From Verrucomicrobiota bacterium (lineage in GTDB: Bacteria; Verrucomicrobiota; Verrucomicrobiia; Opitutales; Puniceicoccaceae), in NCBI GenBank assembly GCA_038744685.1, contig JBCDMB010000017.1, forward strand, positions 1 to 64,000: a stretch of DNA of 64,000 bases. Reading direction: 5' to 3'. Below are positions 27,247 to 34,959 of the stretch, piece after piece. Below the pieces are notes generated by a model. It was not told the DNA's origin and searched no databases. It saw nothing but the letters and a program-made list of their open reading frames with translations. Numbering within the stretch: the first letter of the stretch is position 1; every line of letters begins with the position of its first letter. A program made the position numbers and the translations under genes.

Positions 27247-27752
27247 GGTCCGGGAATTGGATCAGAACTTGTCGGGGGTCGTCCTTGGTTTTGCGTTTGA
27301 CCTGTGTTTTTTTTTGGCTTTGCAGGGTAGGGTATCGGATCTTCAGCGGCTTGCAGCGGGCGGTCCCAAGTCCTTCCACGGGATTCTCGAGCCATGTCGG
27401 CCATTCGGCGAATCATCGCCGAAAGATCAGGCTCTTCGGTCATCATTTCGTTGATGACTGTAAGGTCGTCTCCTAATCCACTTACTACAGTCTCGGCCGG
27501 CCGAATTGCAATTGTCGTCGGATCAACTCCAGCTTCTTCAAGTAAATCGGTGATCCAAGCCATTGCGATTTCCGTTTGGATAGACTGAGGCCACAGCCTC
27601 AGCACTCGTTGAAGCATCTCAGGAGAAAGGGCTCGCCCGCGAGCAACTTTGCTTAGTTGCGCAGGATACATTCCTGCTGCTCGAGCGAGATCTGACATCG
27701 TCCAGTCTTTTTGAGAGGCCGCTTGGCGAAGAACAGTAATCGTCCGGTGCAT
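27231..27752 (-). CDS. HTH-domain protein, probable prophage repressor
   Basis: Residues ~17-55 form an XRE-type helix-turn-helix (M-S-D-L-A-R-A-A-G-M-Y-P-A-Q-L-S-K-V-A-R then G-R-A-L-S-P-E). The middle is helical, and the last 40 residues are polar and proline-rich, probably disordered. At 173 residues it lacks an S24 peptidase domain, so it should not cleave itself in response to RecA; induction would need another route. It is divergent from the rightward early genes, with a 78-base AT-rich control region between, the layout expected of a CI-like switch. Confidence 0.75.
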   Translation of the reverse strand: MHRTITVLRQAASQKDWTMSDLARAAGMYPAQLSKVARGRALSPEMLQRVLRLWPQSIQTEIAMAWITDLLEEAGVDPTTIAIRPAETVVSGLGDDLTVINEMMTEEPDLSAMIRRMADMARESRGRTWDRPLQAAEDPIPYPAKPKKNTGQTQNQGRPPTSSDPIPGPDQTA

Positions 27753-27830
27753 AATAATTTTCCTTTTTGGATAATATTTTCGTTGACGGCAAGAATAATT
27801 GAATATCCTTTATGGGAAATAATTCCCCAA
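27753..27830. promoter_or_regulatory. Divergent early promoter/operator region
   Basis: This AT-rich gap separates the leftward repressor from the rightward early genes. It holds TTGACG (27783-27788) with TATCCT 15 bases later (27804-27809) as a possible rightward promoter. The dyad GGGAA-ATAA-TTCCC (27814-27827) lies just before the rightward start. GGATAAT words occur at 27768 and again at 27833, with a related GGAAAATTATT on the minus strand near 27752-27762. These may be repressor half-sites. Confidence 0.5.
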
Positions 27831-28031
27831 ATGGATAATACCGAGCTAGAAGACATTAGGAAATCGTTGATGTGCCAAGCGAAGTTTAGTCGTCGTCACG
27901 CAAGGTCATCAGGAGAGCGAAGGGCCGCTCAAATCTGGCATGACAAGATCAGGGATTTAGAGATCACGATCCCCGAAGACGAATCCCCCACCCAAACACC
28001 CGAGCCTGCGGACACCAGTCGTGGTGAGTAG
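27831..28031 (+). CDS. Small early phage protein, function unknown
   Basis: A 66-residue protein, the first rightward gene after the control region. It is charged and helical, with a Pro/Thr-rich acidic tail (E-D-E-S-P-T-Q-T-P-E-P). No HTH is evident, although the position is that of a Cro-like gene. ATG 27831 starts 4 bases after the dyad at 27814-27827, which suggests that a repressor bound there would block it. Confidence 0.5.
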   Translation: MDNTELEDIRKSLMCQAKFSRRHARSSGERRAAQIWHDKIRDLEITIPEDESPTQTPEPADTSRGE

Positions 28032-28054
28032 ATGGAGCACGCTATTTTTTGAAT

Positions 28055-28279
28055 ATGGTAAGTAGTCGTCCAGTTCGCTGCCGCAAGGCGATTGTGGAGC
28101 CTCGGCTTCATGCAAAGCAGATTGCTGCGATACATTCGGTGACCGTCAAAACGGTTTCTCGGTGGGCCGAACAACGTCAGTTCAGGGAGTGGGCTCGCCT
28201 GCCTAATGGATCAATAGAGGTTCCGATCTCAGCGTATCAGGATTTTTGCGACCGACACCGTTTAGGCGCCGCGCATTAA
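28055..28279 (+). CDS. Excisionase-like HTH (MerR-type) protein
   Basis: A 74-residue protein with L-H-A-K-Q-I-A-A-I-H-S-V-T-V-K-T-V-S-R-W followed by W-A-R-L-P-N-G-S-I-E-V-P-I-S-A-Y. This is the winged-helix pattern of phage excisionases and HTH_17 proteins ('S..TV.RW....R.PnG..rip..a'). It may bend DNA for excision or act as the lytic regulator. ATG 28055 is used; a TTG two codons earlier is also in frame. Confidence 0.62.
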   Translation: MVSSRPVRCRKAIVEPRLHAKQIAAIHSVTVKTVSRWAEQRQFREWARLPNGSIEVPISAYQDFCDRHRLGAAH

Positions 28280-28289
28280 ATTTTTAAAA

Positions 28290-29099
28290 ATGGCACTAGA
28301 AGAACAGCAAGCGATGATGACTCTGGACGATTCCAGTGGTCTGCCGCTTGAGGTCATAGAGCGGCACGAGAGCCAAGAGTCTTCTCGATACACAGCGGGA
28401 CGCCTGGAAACCGAACGGCCGCAAGTTTACCGGGCGGTAGTGGCATTGCTTCGAGCTGGCTACTCACCCGAAGAGACTGCGCAAGAATTGGGGATGCATT
28501 TCTACACCGTTAATGCGGTATCGATCAAACTCCCGGAAGTTGTCGCAGTCGGTAAAAAGACAACGGCGCGTTTGGCCCATGCAACTGGCCGAAGGGCGTT
28601 GGAAAAGATCCACGATTTCGTTGAGTCCCATTCGGTCAAAACTTGGAACGACGCGAAGAGCGCGGCGATGGTTGCGGGCATCACGATTGACAAAGGTCAG
28701 GTGTTGGACGGGGAACCCACCGAGATCCAAGGGCATACAAGCCCCAACTTGCTACAGGTTGGCGAGATGTTTAGAGAGCTGGCTGCGAGTGCAGGTAAAC
28801 CCGTTTTGACAGAGAAAAACGGGGAGCAAAAGAGCGGTTCGTTGACGGCTGGATTGGCGGTTGGGCCTGGGTTTGTCGCGGCGGCTGTGCGGTCGGAGAT
28901 GGCATCCGAAGCGGATAAGGAAGCGGATAAGGTTTTGCAAAGCGTTGATAATCAAAAGTCAAATTACGATAAACACTTGATTGATAAGCAGGGAGAAGCG
29001 GAAGTGACGGGTGGTGATGATGCCCCGGCTGTAGTTTCCGCCGAAGGGGGGCGGGGGGGGTCGGCCGATTCATCTGCGCCCCATTCTATCGATGGGTAG
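28290..29099 (+). CDS. HTH-domain phage protein (possible small-terminase-like)
   Basis: A 269-residue protein. Residues ~45-80 read V-A-L-L-R-A-G-Y-S-P-E-E-T-A-Q-E-L-G-M-H, a homeodomain-like HTH. Residues ~110-150 hold A-A-M-V-A-G-I-T-I-D-K-G-Q-V-L-D-G-E-P-T. The latter resembles the 'A.iA..I.tDK...L.GepT' segment I associate with phage HTH/terminase-small-like proteins. The C-terminal 70 residues are low-complexity and acidic. It is nearly 8.5 kb upstream of the large terminase, so an early regulatory role is equally possible. Only 10 bases separate it from the previous gene. Confidence 0.5.
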   Translation: MALEEQQAMMTLDDSSGLPLEVIERHESQESSRYTAGRLETERPQVYRAVVALLRAGYSPEETAQELGMHFYTVNAVSIKLPEVVAVGKKTTARLAHATGRRALEKIHDFVESHSVKTWNDAKSAAMVAGITIDKGQVLDGEPTEIQGHTSPNLLQVGEMFRELAASAGKPVLTEKNGEQKSGSLTAGLAVGPGFVAAAVRSEMASEADKEADKVLQSVDNQKSNYDKHLIDKQGEAEVTGGDDAPAVVSAEGGRGGSADSSAPHSIDG

Positions 29100-29129
29100 T
29101 TTCCATGGAAATTTTATGGCTAAAAGGGG

Positions 29130-29618
29130 ATGAGTAAGGGAACCAACATTTGGTATGAGAAGGATTTGGCGGATCGGTTGGGTCTGCAACGGAATATTCT
29201 GGCGCGGGCGCGGCGGAACCTGAAGTTGAAAGAGGGCGAGGGGTTTGGCTACGGGCCGTCGGGGCGGATCTATTTGACGGTGCAGGGGCGCAAGGCGGTT
29301 TTCGGTGAGCTGGAGATAGAGGAGCCGGAAGAAGAGAGGGGTTCTGATTCTGAAAAAAATTCTGCGCGCGGCGCGGAGAGTGGAGGAAACGGCAGGCGGT
29401 GGACGCCGCCGAAGTCTCGAGAGGGGAGTTTCGTGCGGGCGTTGCGGAATCCTAAGTTGATCGAGGTGAGGCTGGAGGGTGAGGAGGCGTGCACGCTGGT
29501 AAGGGTGCAGTCGAATGCGAATTTCACGGCGGGGATGACGGTGAGGGCGCGGCCGCCGATGGAGGGGTCGGTTTGGTATCTGGAGGGGCGTTGCCCTCGA
29601 TACAGGGGAAGGTGGTAA
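29130..29618 (+). CDS. Phage protein with a possible N-terminal HTH, function unknown
   Basis: A 162-residue protein. The first 40 residues (E-K-D-L-A-D-R-L-G-L-Q-R-N-I-L-A-R-A-R-R) could form a DNA-binding HTH. The middle is charged and probably disordered (about 68-95). The C-terminal ~60 residues form a small beta-type domain. Codon use is strongly G-rich, like the following genes, and differs from the chromosome. Confidence 0.5.
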   Translation: MSKGTNIWYEKDLADRLGLQRNILARARRNLKLKEGEGFGYGPSGRIYLTVQGRKAVFGELEIEEPEEERGSDSEKNSARGAESGGNGRRWTPPKSREGSFVRALRNPKLIEVRLEGEEACTLVRVQSNANFTAGMTVRARPPMEGSVWYLEGRCPRYRGRW

Positions 29619-29619
29619 G

Positions 29620-29892
29620 ATGATTATGGAAATCTATTCGGACCCGGAGACGGGGGTGGTTGAGGCGGTGAATTGCCCGGAGGAGCGGCCGGAGCTGACG
29701 CGGTTGGCTTTAGACTTTATGGGGGATCATTTGGCGGCTGTGCGGCGCGAGGAGGGGCTTGCGGGGTTTGGATGTCCGGTGCTGTTCCTGCGGTCTCCTT
29801 TGGATCGATTGGAGGGAGGACCAGAACAGGTAACAAAAAATTTGGCCGCGCCGGTGTGCGTTGATGTGCCAGGACGGAGGGCCGGATTGTGA
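29620..29892 (+). CDS. Small phage protein, function unknown
   Basis: A 90-residue protein starting one base after the previous stop. No motif is recognised. It begins M-I-M-E-I-Y-S-D-P-E-T-G; the third-codon ATG (29626) is an equally good start. Its stop overlaps the GTG start of the next gene (GTGA). Confidence 0.45.
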   Translation: MIMEIYSDPETGVVEAVNCPEERPELTRLALDFMGDHLAAVRREEGLAGFGCPVLFLRSPLDRLEGGPEQVTKNLAAPVCVDVPGRRAGL

Positions 29893-30179
29893 GGGCGTTG
29901 CGTGAGGTGGTTGAGGAGTTGTTACGCGTGCCGGAGAATATGCCGCGTGAGGTGGTTGTGCGCTGCGAGGTGGGCGGTTTGGCCCGTGGGACGGTGCTGG
30001 AGTGGGATGAGGAGTTGCGGGCGTATTGTGCGGGCAGGACTTGTGTCTTTGGATGGAGGGTGGCCCAGGGGTGGCAGGAAGAGTTTGGGCCGCTGTGGGA
30101 GTGGCGAGAATCCGCATTGGTGGCCGGGCAAGAGGGGTTTGCTTATATGGGGCCTTTGCGGAGGACAGCGGTGCTATGA
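29889..30179 (+). CDS. Small phage protein, function unknown
   Basis: A 96-residue acidic protein with a GTG start translationally coupled to the upstream gene. It is rich in Trp near the C-terminus (G-W-R-V-A-Q-G-W-Q-E-E-F-G-P-L-W). No known domain is recognised. Its last 4 bases overlap the following start (ATGA). Confidence 0.45.
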   Translation: MRALREVVEELLRVPENMPREVVVRCEVGGLARGTVLEWDEELRAYCAGRTCVFGWRVAQGWQEEFGPLWEWRESALVAGQEGFAYMGPLRRTAVL

Positions 30180-30412
30180 GCGACGAAACACCATATGGCC
30201 GCGTGAGGGAAGTTCTGAGAGAGAAGATACCAGCAAGCAGACTTCACCCGCATGAAATTGAAACCGCTAGGGAAGAAATGAATGAAACCGAAACAGAGGC
30301 TTTAGAGAGAATGCTTGAGGGTAAGGACGCAAGTGAGCTTCTCGTGATTGTTCAGCTCGAATACCAGGGGCGCAAGCGGAGACGAGTGAAACCAAGCAAG
30401 GATCAGAGATGA
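30176..30412 (+). CDS. Small accessory protein of a two-gene pair, function unknown
   Basis: A 78-residue, highly charged helical protein with a very basic C-terminus (G-R-K-R-R-R-V-K-P-S-K). Codon use is more A/T-rich than in the surrounding genes, which suggests separate acquisition. It is coupled by 4-base overlaps to both neighbours and pairs with the 155-residue gene that follows. Confidence 0.5.
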   Translation: MSDETPYGRVREVLREKIPASRLHPHEIETAREEMNETETEALERMLEGKDASELLVIVQLEYQGRKRRRVKPSKDQR

Positions 30413-30876
30413 GCAAATCCATTGATCAGATTATTCAGGAAACTGCTTTTCGGATAAAAGCACTGCCGCTGGGAACGGATGTCGGCGATGAGGGGTTTAT
30501 GGCCGAACTTAAAAGTCTGAATAAAGAGGCCCGCAGGCCAATGGTCGAGGCAGCCAACCGGAGGGATCCCGAAAACAAAAACATCAAGGTTCTTGCCGCA
30601 GATGAGAGGCGGAGACTCATGAAGGCAGCGAGGGCAGATGCCGATAGTGCTTTCTTTTCTTTGGCAAAGATTCTACTGGGAGAGCGGGCATTTGCTAGAG
30701 TCGAGACGATCAAGAAACATACCTCGCACAAGCTAGCTAGTTCACAGTTTTGGCAGGTGGGGGTTTGGAGAGGCGCGGGTGACTTTGTTGTGCTTGGTAC
30801 GGACGTAAAAAGACCGGAGGCGTTTTTAAAGGCAATGAAAGAGGCGGCTGAAAATCCTCTAATCACAACTGCTTAG
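30409..30876 (+). CDS. Accessory protein of a two-gene pair, function unknown
   Basis: A 155-residue helical protein without recognised motif. It shares the A/T-richer codon use of the preceding small gene and overlaps it by 4 bases. The pair could be a moron (lysogenic cargo). Nothing in the sequence fixes a function. Confidence 0.5.
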   Translation: MSKSIDQIIQETAFRIKALPLGTDVGDEGFMAELKSLNKEARRPMVEAANRRDPENKNIKVLAADERRRLMKAARADADSAFFSLAKILLGERAFARVETIKKHTSHKLASSQFWQVGVWRGAGDFVVLGTDVKRPEAFLKAMKEAAENPLITTA

Positions 30877-30889
30877 GACAAATAATTCT

Positions 30890-31792
30890 ATGGCTGGAGA
30901 TTGGATCAAGGTGGAAATGACTACGCCCGATAAACCCGAGGTTGTGCAGATGGCGGCGAGGCTGGATTTGGATCAGGATGCGGTTGTCGGCAAGTTGGTG
31001 CGGATCTGGATTTGGGCCGATAACAACTCGGTTGATGGTAACGCTGTGAGCGTTACATCTGCGTTTCTTAATCGTATCGTGTTTTGCCAGGGTTTTGCCG
31101 AAGCGATGCGCGAGGTCGGTTGGCTGCATGGGGACGATGGTAATCTGATTTTCCCGAACTTTGACCGTCACAACGGTAAAACGGCTAAGAAGAGGGCTTT
31201 AGCGAATCGGCGGGTTGCCGATTTACGTGAAAAGAAACGCTTTGGTAATGATAATGTAACGCCCGAAGCGTTACAAACGCGTATACCAGAGAAGAGAAGA
31301 GAAGAGTACAGTACTCCCCCTACCCCCTCCTCTGAGGGGGCGGAGAAAAATCTTGCTCTTGAGGAATCAAGCGAAGCGCAGAATTTTGAAAAAAATATTT
31401 TTGGGCGGGCGGGGTTTCCTACTCGGGCTCAGTTGAATCGGGCGAACCGGGATGAGTTGAAGGCGATCATCGATGGGGAGAGCACGCCGGTGATGATGCG
31501 GCTGAGCGGAGCGGTGAAAAACCGCTCGGCGGGGAAGAGGTGGTCTTGGAGGGAGTTGAAGTTGTTGATGAATCTCGGGAATCTGGATCGAGAGGATCTC
31601 GAGGTGGTTGAAAAATATGCGGCGACCGCTGCCAAGGGACCGGACGACAAGGATTACCGGAAAAGGGATTTGGCAACTTTGCTTGGGGATTGGTCGGCTT
31701 ATCCGGTGAAGTGCCGGGGTTGGTTGGAAGAGTTGGGGGATGGAGAGGCGGAGGATGCCGAGGAGGTGCCGGGGGTGGTGAATGCTGTATGA
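30890..31792 (+). CDS. Phage replication initiation/helicase-loader-type protein
   Basis: The 300-residue protein starts M-A-G-D-W-I-K-V-E-M-T-T-P-D-K-P-E-V-V, followed by V-V-G-K-L-V-R-I-W-I-W-A-D and F-P-N-F-D-R-H-N-G-K-T-A-K-K-R-A. This N-terminal module is familiar from phage replication proteins of the O/DnaD-like type that carry a winged-helix origin-binding domain. The middle is basic and disordered (about 105-165). The C-terminal ~130 residues could contact the helicase encoded further on. The gene is followed by a type A repeat. Confidence 0.62.
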   Translation: MAGDWIKVEMTTPDKPEVVQMAARLDLDQDAVVGKLVRIWIWADNNSVDGNAVSVTSAFLNRIVFCQGFAEAMREVGWLHGDDGNLIFPNFDRHNGKTAKKRALANRRVADLREKKRFGNDNVTPEALQTRIPEKRREEYSTPPTPSSEGAEKNLALEESSEAQNFEKNIFGRAGFPTRAQLNRANRDELKAIIDGESTPVMMRLSGAVKNRSAGKRWSWRELKLLMNLGNLDREDLEVVEKYAATAAKGPDDKDYRKRDLATLLGDWSAYPVKCRGWLEELGDGEAEDAEEVPGVVNAV

Positions 31793-31796
31793 GGCG

Positions 31797-31831
31797 AACC
31801 ACGGATTGCACGGATGGACACGGATTCGTTG
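31797..31831. repeat. Type A intergenic repeat (ACCACGGATT-like)
   Basis: AACCACGGATTGCACGGATG followed by GACACGGATTCG: a run of related 9-10-base CACGGAT words starting 5 bases after a stop codon. At least six more copies lie between prophage genes. Confidence 0.75.
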
Positions 31832-31844
31832 GGAATTTAGAATT

Positions 31845-32117
31845 ATGAAAGAGATGGAGATAGAAAAAATCAAGCTGACCCTAGCTGGTCAGGAAGTTGA
31901 ACTGACCATGGAACATGCCAAGGAACTGAAGAGTGTTCTGGAGAACCTTTTCCCGTCGCAGAAAGTGGAGACAATCCCGTTTCCTGTTCCGCAGCCGTAT
32001 CCTGTTCCCGCCGCTCCGCCAATAATCATTGAGCGATGGCCAGAGACTCCGTGGTGGCAGCAACCGACAATCACTTGTGATGGTGAATCAAACATTTTGT
32101 GCATGACCGCAAAATGA
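31845..32117 (+). CDS. Small accessory phage protein, function unknown
   Basis: A 90-residue protein. The first ~45 residues form a beta-strand plus helix (I-K-L-T-L-A-G-Q-E-V-E-L-T-M-E-H-A); the rest is proline- and tryptophan-rich. ATG 31845 is chosen because the open frame upstream runs through the type A repeat. The start context AGAATTATG matches those of several other genes after repeat arrays. Confidence 0.5.
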   Translation: MKEMEIEKIKLTLAGQEVELTMEHAKELKSVLENLFPSQKVETIPFPVPQPYPVPAAPPIIIERWPETPWWQQPTITCDGESNILCMTAK

Positions 32118-32150
32118 TCCCTCGCAACTACGAAGAAAGGAACAGAGGCA

Positions 32151-32663
32151 ATGAGTAAGGTGATACAGATGGCGGCGGAGACTCGGGGGCGCGTGGAGTT
32201 GGTGCCTAAGGGGGGCAATGGGGTGCTGCATGAGATGGTGGATGCGGAGTTTGCGGCGCAGGTGGAGGTGCAGCGCAATGATGCTCGGCGGACTGCGGAG
32301 CGGTTGCGGGATCAACAGGTGGAGGTGGCGCGGTTGTTTACGCTGCTGCTCGAGGCTGCGGGGGTCGATGAGTTGATGGAGCGCGGTGAGTGGGATGCGG
32401 CGTTGGAGCAGGTGAGGGATGCGAGGGAGAAGGTTGAAGGGAGAAGTTTACCATCAACCGTTCGACAAGCTCACGACGTGCAGGGCTTAGGTTCGCAGAG
32501 TGAGGAGATAATGCTCATTCGCAGAATCGTTGGTCGTTGGGAGGACCACAAGGATGTTGATTTCGAGAAATCGAAGCCGGTTGATTTGCTTAAACTGATC
32601 GATGACGCGGTGGTCGGAGTGGTGGGTCACCCGAAGACACAGAGGGAAGATAGTGGTGAGTGA
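32151..32663 (+). CDS. Phage protein with coiled-coil centre, function unknown
   Basis: A 170-residue protein. Residues ~30-100 are a predicted amphipathic helix region (E-V-Q-R-N-D-A-R-R-T-A-E-R-L-R-D-Q-Q-V-E). The C-terminal third (S-E-E-I-M-L-I-R-R-I-V-G-R-W-E-D) is less G-rich in its DNA than the first part, so a module boundary may lie near 32440. The DNA at 32450-32490 (GTTCGACAAGCTCACGACGT) looks repeat-derived. Confidence 0.45.
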   Translation: MSKVIQMAAETRGRVELVPKGGNGVLHEMVDAEFAAQVEVQRNDARRTAERLRDQQVEVARLFTLLLEAAGVDELMERGEWDAALEQVRDAREKVEGRSLPSTVRQAHDVQGLGSQSEEIMLIRRIVGRWEDHKDVDFEKSKPVDLLKLIDDAVVGVVGHPKTQREDSGE

Positions 32664-32853
32664 TCTTCTAGGAGGTGTTTACGTTTTTCCGCGACGTCGG
32701 TCGGGGTTGGCTGTCCGGGTTGTGTTGGCGTTTTTGTGGATGGCACTGGGGCGGCTGGGTGAGTGGCTGTTTTGGGTGGGAATTGGGCTTGTGATGCTGG
32801 TCGGGGTGTTGGGGGCAGTTGTTTTTGTGATGAAGTTTGTCGGGAATTTTTAA
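32656..32853 (+). CDS. Small membrane protein
   Basis: A 65-residue protein with two hydrophobic stretches (L-A-V-R-V-V-L-A-F-L-W-M-A-L and W-V-G-I-G-L-V-M-L-V-G-V-L-G-A-V-V-F). The GTG start at 32656 overlaps the upstream gene; a GTG one codon earlier is possible. It could be a holin-like or superinfection-exclusion protein. Its TAA stop is the first three bases of a type A repeat. Confidence 0.45.
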   Translation: MSDLLGGVYVFPRRRSGLAVRVVLAFLWMALGRLGEWLFWVGIGLVMLVGVLGAVVFVMKFVGNF

Positions 32854-32939
32854 CCACGGATTACACGGATGAGCACGGATTTGGAACGGGATGAAGAGGC
32901 GAACGTCGAACTTTTAACGTCCAACGCTGAACTTTGAAA
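32851..32939. repeat. Repeat array: type A followed by heptamer type C
   Basis: Type A (TAACCACGGATTACACGGAT..., 32851-32884) begins with the stop codon of the membrane protein gene. Type C follows (about 32895-32939): GAACGTC GAACTTT TAACGTC CAACGCT GAACTTT, imperfect 7-base units. It ends AATGGGATTATGG at the start of the helicase gene. Confidence 0.8.
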
Positions 32940-32946
32940 TGGGATT

Positions 32947-34431
32947 ATGGATACACGGGTGAGCGCGGATTTTGAAGAGGCGGGGGTGAGGACGCCGCAT
33001 TCTATTGATGTGGAGCGGGCGGTGTTGGCCTCGCTGATGCGGGAGGATTCTGGGGTGGCTTTTTTTGGGGATTGCGTGGCTGCGGGGGTTAGGGAGGAGG
33101 CGTTTTTCCGCCCGGCGCACCGGAATATTTGGACGGGGGTTGTGGGGGTTCACGAGCGGGGGATCGATGTGGATGAGATCGCGGTGGAGAATGAGTTGCA
33201 TGGGCGGGGGCTGCTGGAGGAAACGGGCGGCCGGTCGGCGATCAATGAGGTGTCGGAGTCGGTCAGTAGTACGTCGTTTGCGGAGAGTTGGTTGAAGCAG
33301 TTGGTGGATTTGTGGAAGATGCGTCAGGCGCAGCGGGCGGTGAGGGCGTTGCTGGAGGTGGTGCAGGAGCCAGCGGCGGATTTCCGCGAGGTGCAGGGGC
33401 GGATGACGGAGTTTCTGACGGAGTTGAATGGTTTGTCGCTGGAGGAGCGTCACGAGTCGCCAAGTGAGATGGCGGCGCGGGTGGAAAAAAACTTCAATGC
33501 GTGGCTGGATGGGCGCGAGGAGGAGATTGACCGGAGCCGTGAGGTGGTGTGGGGGATACCGCCGTTGGATGACACGTTTGGAGCGATCAATCCGGCGAAG
33601 GGGGAGTTCCTGATTTTGCTGGGGGCCGATAGTGGCAAGGGGAAATCAGCGTTGGCGCGGCAGGTTGTTTGGAATAACCGCAGGAAGGGGAAACGGGTGG
33701 CAACGTTTCTACTGGAGACTTCACAGGAGCTTTGGCCAGAGCAGGCAGTCTCGCAACAGGCGCAGATCAATCTGGAGGTGGATGCGGAGGCGACGCGGCT
33801 GGGCAAGAGGGGCGAGGAAAAGATTGAGCGGGCGCGGGAGTTGATGACGCAGTGGCGGCGGTGGATCGATGATGAGGAGTTGTTGATGGATGAGGTGTCG
33901 CGGTCGAGTGCGCAGATTGCGGCGCGGGTGAAGCAGTTTGAGGCGCGGACGGGCCGGGTGGATTTGATTGTTGTCGATTATTTACAGGAGATGACAGCCC
34001 CAAAGGCGGGGGTGCGCACGGATGAGACTTTGCACCAGAATTGCCAGGAGTTGAAGGCATTGGCCAAGGAGTGTGGGTGCCCGTTGATTTTGATCAGCGC
34101 GATCAACAATACTTACGATGCCAAGTTTGGGCCGAGTGAGAATGATTTTCGCGGGAGCCGGGCGATTTCCTATGCGGCGGATGTGTCGTTTATGATGTGG
34201 CGGCCGGAGGAGGATGCCAATGGGAATGCGCAGAAGGATGTGAAGGACAATGGTGAGCCGAGGTTGACGTTCCAGCAGAAGATCAAGCGGGTGAAGGGGC
34301 GTGGGCGTGCGTTGGGGTGGACGTGGGTGACGTTCCAGCCGCGTTATACTCTTTTCTGGGGGTTGCCGAAGCCGGAGATGCGGGGGCGCAAGCCGCATGA
34401 TAAGGAGCTGGAGGAGGCGGAGGAGTTTTGA
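32947..34431 (+). CDS. DnaB-like replicative helicase
   Basis: The 494-residue protein unwinds DNA at the replication fork. It has a DnaB N-terminal domain (T-P-H-S-I-D-V-E-R-A-V-L-A-S-L-M) and a RecA-like core. The core shows Walker A G-A-D-S-G-K-G-K-S (226-234), Walker B L-I-V-V-D-Y-L-Q-E near 336-344, and G-S-R-A-I-S-Y-A-A-D later on. The first ~12 residues (D-T-R-V-S-A-D-F-E-E) are encoded by DNA closely matching a type A repeat, so the repeat appears to have supplied the start codon. A stretch around 33000-34400 is unusually G-rich. The exonuclease gene 0.9 kb downstream belongs to the same replication block. Confidence 0.85.
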   Translation: MDTRVSADFEEAGVRTPHSIDVERAVLASLMREDSGVAFFGDCVAAGVREEAFFRPAHRNIWTGVVGVHERGIDVDEIAVENELHGRGLLEETGGRSAINEVSESVSSTSFAESWLKQLVDLWKMRQAQRAVRALLEVVQEPAADFREVQGRMTEFLTELNGLSLEERHESPSEMAARVEKNFNAWLDGREEEIDRSREVVWGIPPLDDTFGAINPAKGEFLILLGADSGKGKSALARQVVWNNRRKGKRVATFLLETSQELWPEQAVSQQAQINLEVDAEATRLGKRGEEKIERARELMTQWRRWIDDEELLMDEVSRSSAQIAARVKQFEARTGRVDLIVVDYLQEMTAPKAGVRTDETLHQNCQELKALAKECGCPLILISAINNTYDAKFGPSENDFRGSRAISYAADVSFMMWRPEEDANGNAQKDVKDNGEPRLTFQQKIKRVKGRGRALGWTWVTFQPRYTLFWGLPKPEMRGRKPHDKELEEAEEF

Positions 34432-34506
34432 ACCTGCTTTGCATGAGCTACGCAGGTCAAGAGTGTGAAGGCAGATTATGATTACGATTAAGATTAGGAT
34501 TAAGAG
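34430..34506. repeat. Repeat array: type B hairpin plus hexamer type D
   Basis: Type B (34430-34463): GAACCTGCTTTGCATGAGCT then ACGCAGGTCAAGAG, with ACCTGC/GCAGGT ends forming a stem. It starts inside the helicase stop codon TGA. Type D (34474-34506) is GATTAT GATTAC GATTAA GATTAG GATTAA, 6-base units. Confidence 0.78.
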
Positions 34507-34515
34507 AAAAAGGCA

Positions 34516-34695
34516 ATGAATAGGTATGAAATAGACTGGTCCACAGGACCAAACCATGTCGGGTTTTACAGTGGGACTGTAACGGTTTTCGCAGATGACG
34601 AGGTTAGCGCTATCGAAATTGGTCTTCGTAAGGCGGCCAAGGATATGTGTTGGCGTTTAAAGCTTAAATGTAAGGGCGTTCGCCGAGTTGAATGA
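34516..34695 (+). CDS. Small accessory protein (59 residues), function unknown
   Basis: Reads M-N-R-Y-E-I-D-W-S-T-G-P-N-H and ends C-K-G-V-R-R-V-E. It is compact, with a beta-hairpin-like first half and a helix (A-I-E-I-G-L-R-K-A-A-K-D-M). Base composition is A/T-richer than the genes around it. An AGGC lies just before ATG 34516. It lies directly after a type B/type D array, as do several other such genes. Confidence 0.5.
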   Translation: MNRYEIDWSTGPNHVGFYSGTVTVFADDEVSAIEIGLRKAAKDMCWRLKLKCKGVRRVE

Positions 34696-34707
34696 AAGGC
34701 GGCAGCG

Positions 34708-34947
34708 ATGAGGACGGAGGATTGTGTTCGGTTTTCTCCTGAGGAGTTGGAGCGGCGGATGGATGCGGTGCGGTTATCCTGGATTGGCCACAAGTGCTCG
34801 TTTGCGCGCGGGGAACGGACGCTTAAGGGGACGATTGTGAAGATAAAGGATATATGGGAAATGGATCACGCAAAGACGCAGAGACGCGGGGGAAAGGAAA
34901 GATGGCGAACTTTGAACATCGAACGTCGAACTTTGAATTTTAAGTGA
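34708..34947 (+). CDS. Truncated paralogue of the next gene, with a repeat-encoded tail
   Basis: The first ~48 residues (F-S-P-E-E-L-E-R-R-M-D-A-V, then W-I-G-H-K-C-S-F-A-R-G) align with residues ~6-50 of the downstream gene (F-A-E-P-E-L-T-Q-R-M-E-A-A, then W-V-G-H-S-C-T-F-V-R-E). The remaining ~27 residues (H-A-K-T-Q-R-R-G-G ... L-N-I-E-R-R-T-L-N-F-K) are the translation of type E and type C repeats. A tandem duplication was evidently cut short by a repeat array. The protein may be non-functional. Confidence 0.55.
   Translation: MRTEDCVRFSPEELERRMDAVRLSWIGHKCSFARGERTLKGTIVKIKDIWEMDHAKTQRRGGKERWRTLNIERRTLNFK
34864..34942. repeat. Repeat array: type E followed by heptamer type C
   Basis: Type E (34864-34891): TCACGCAAAGACGCAGAGAC then GCGGGG, ACGCAAAG-like 8-base words. 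Type C (34901-34942): GATGGC then GAACTTT GAACATC GAACGTC GAACTTT. The array lies inside the open frame of a truncated gene. Confidence 0.78.
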
Positions 34948-34959
34948 TGGGACGGGAAG

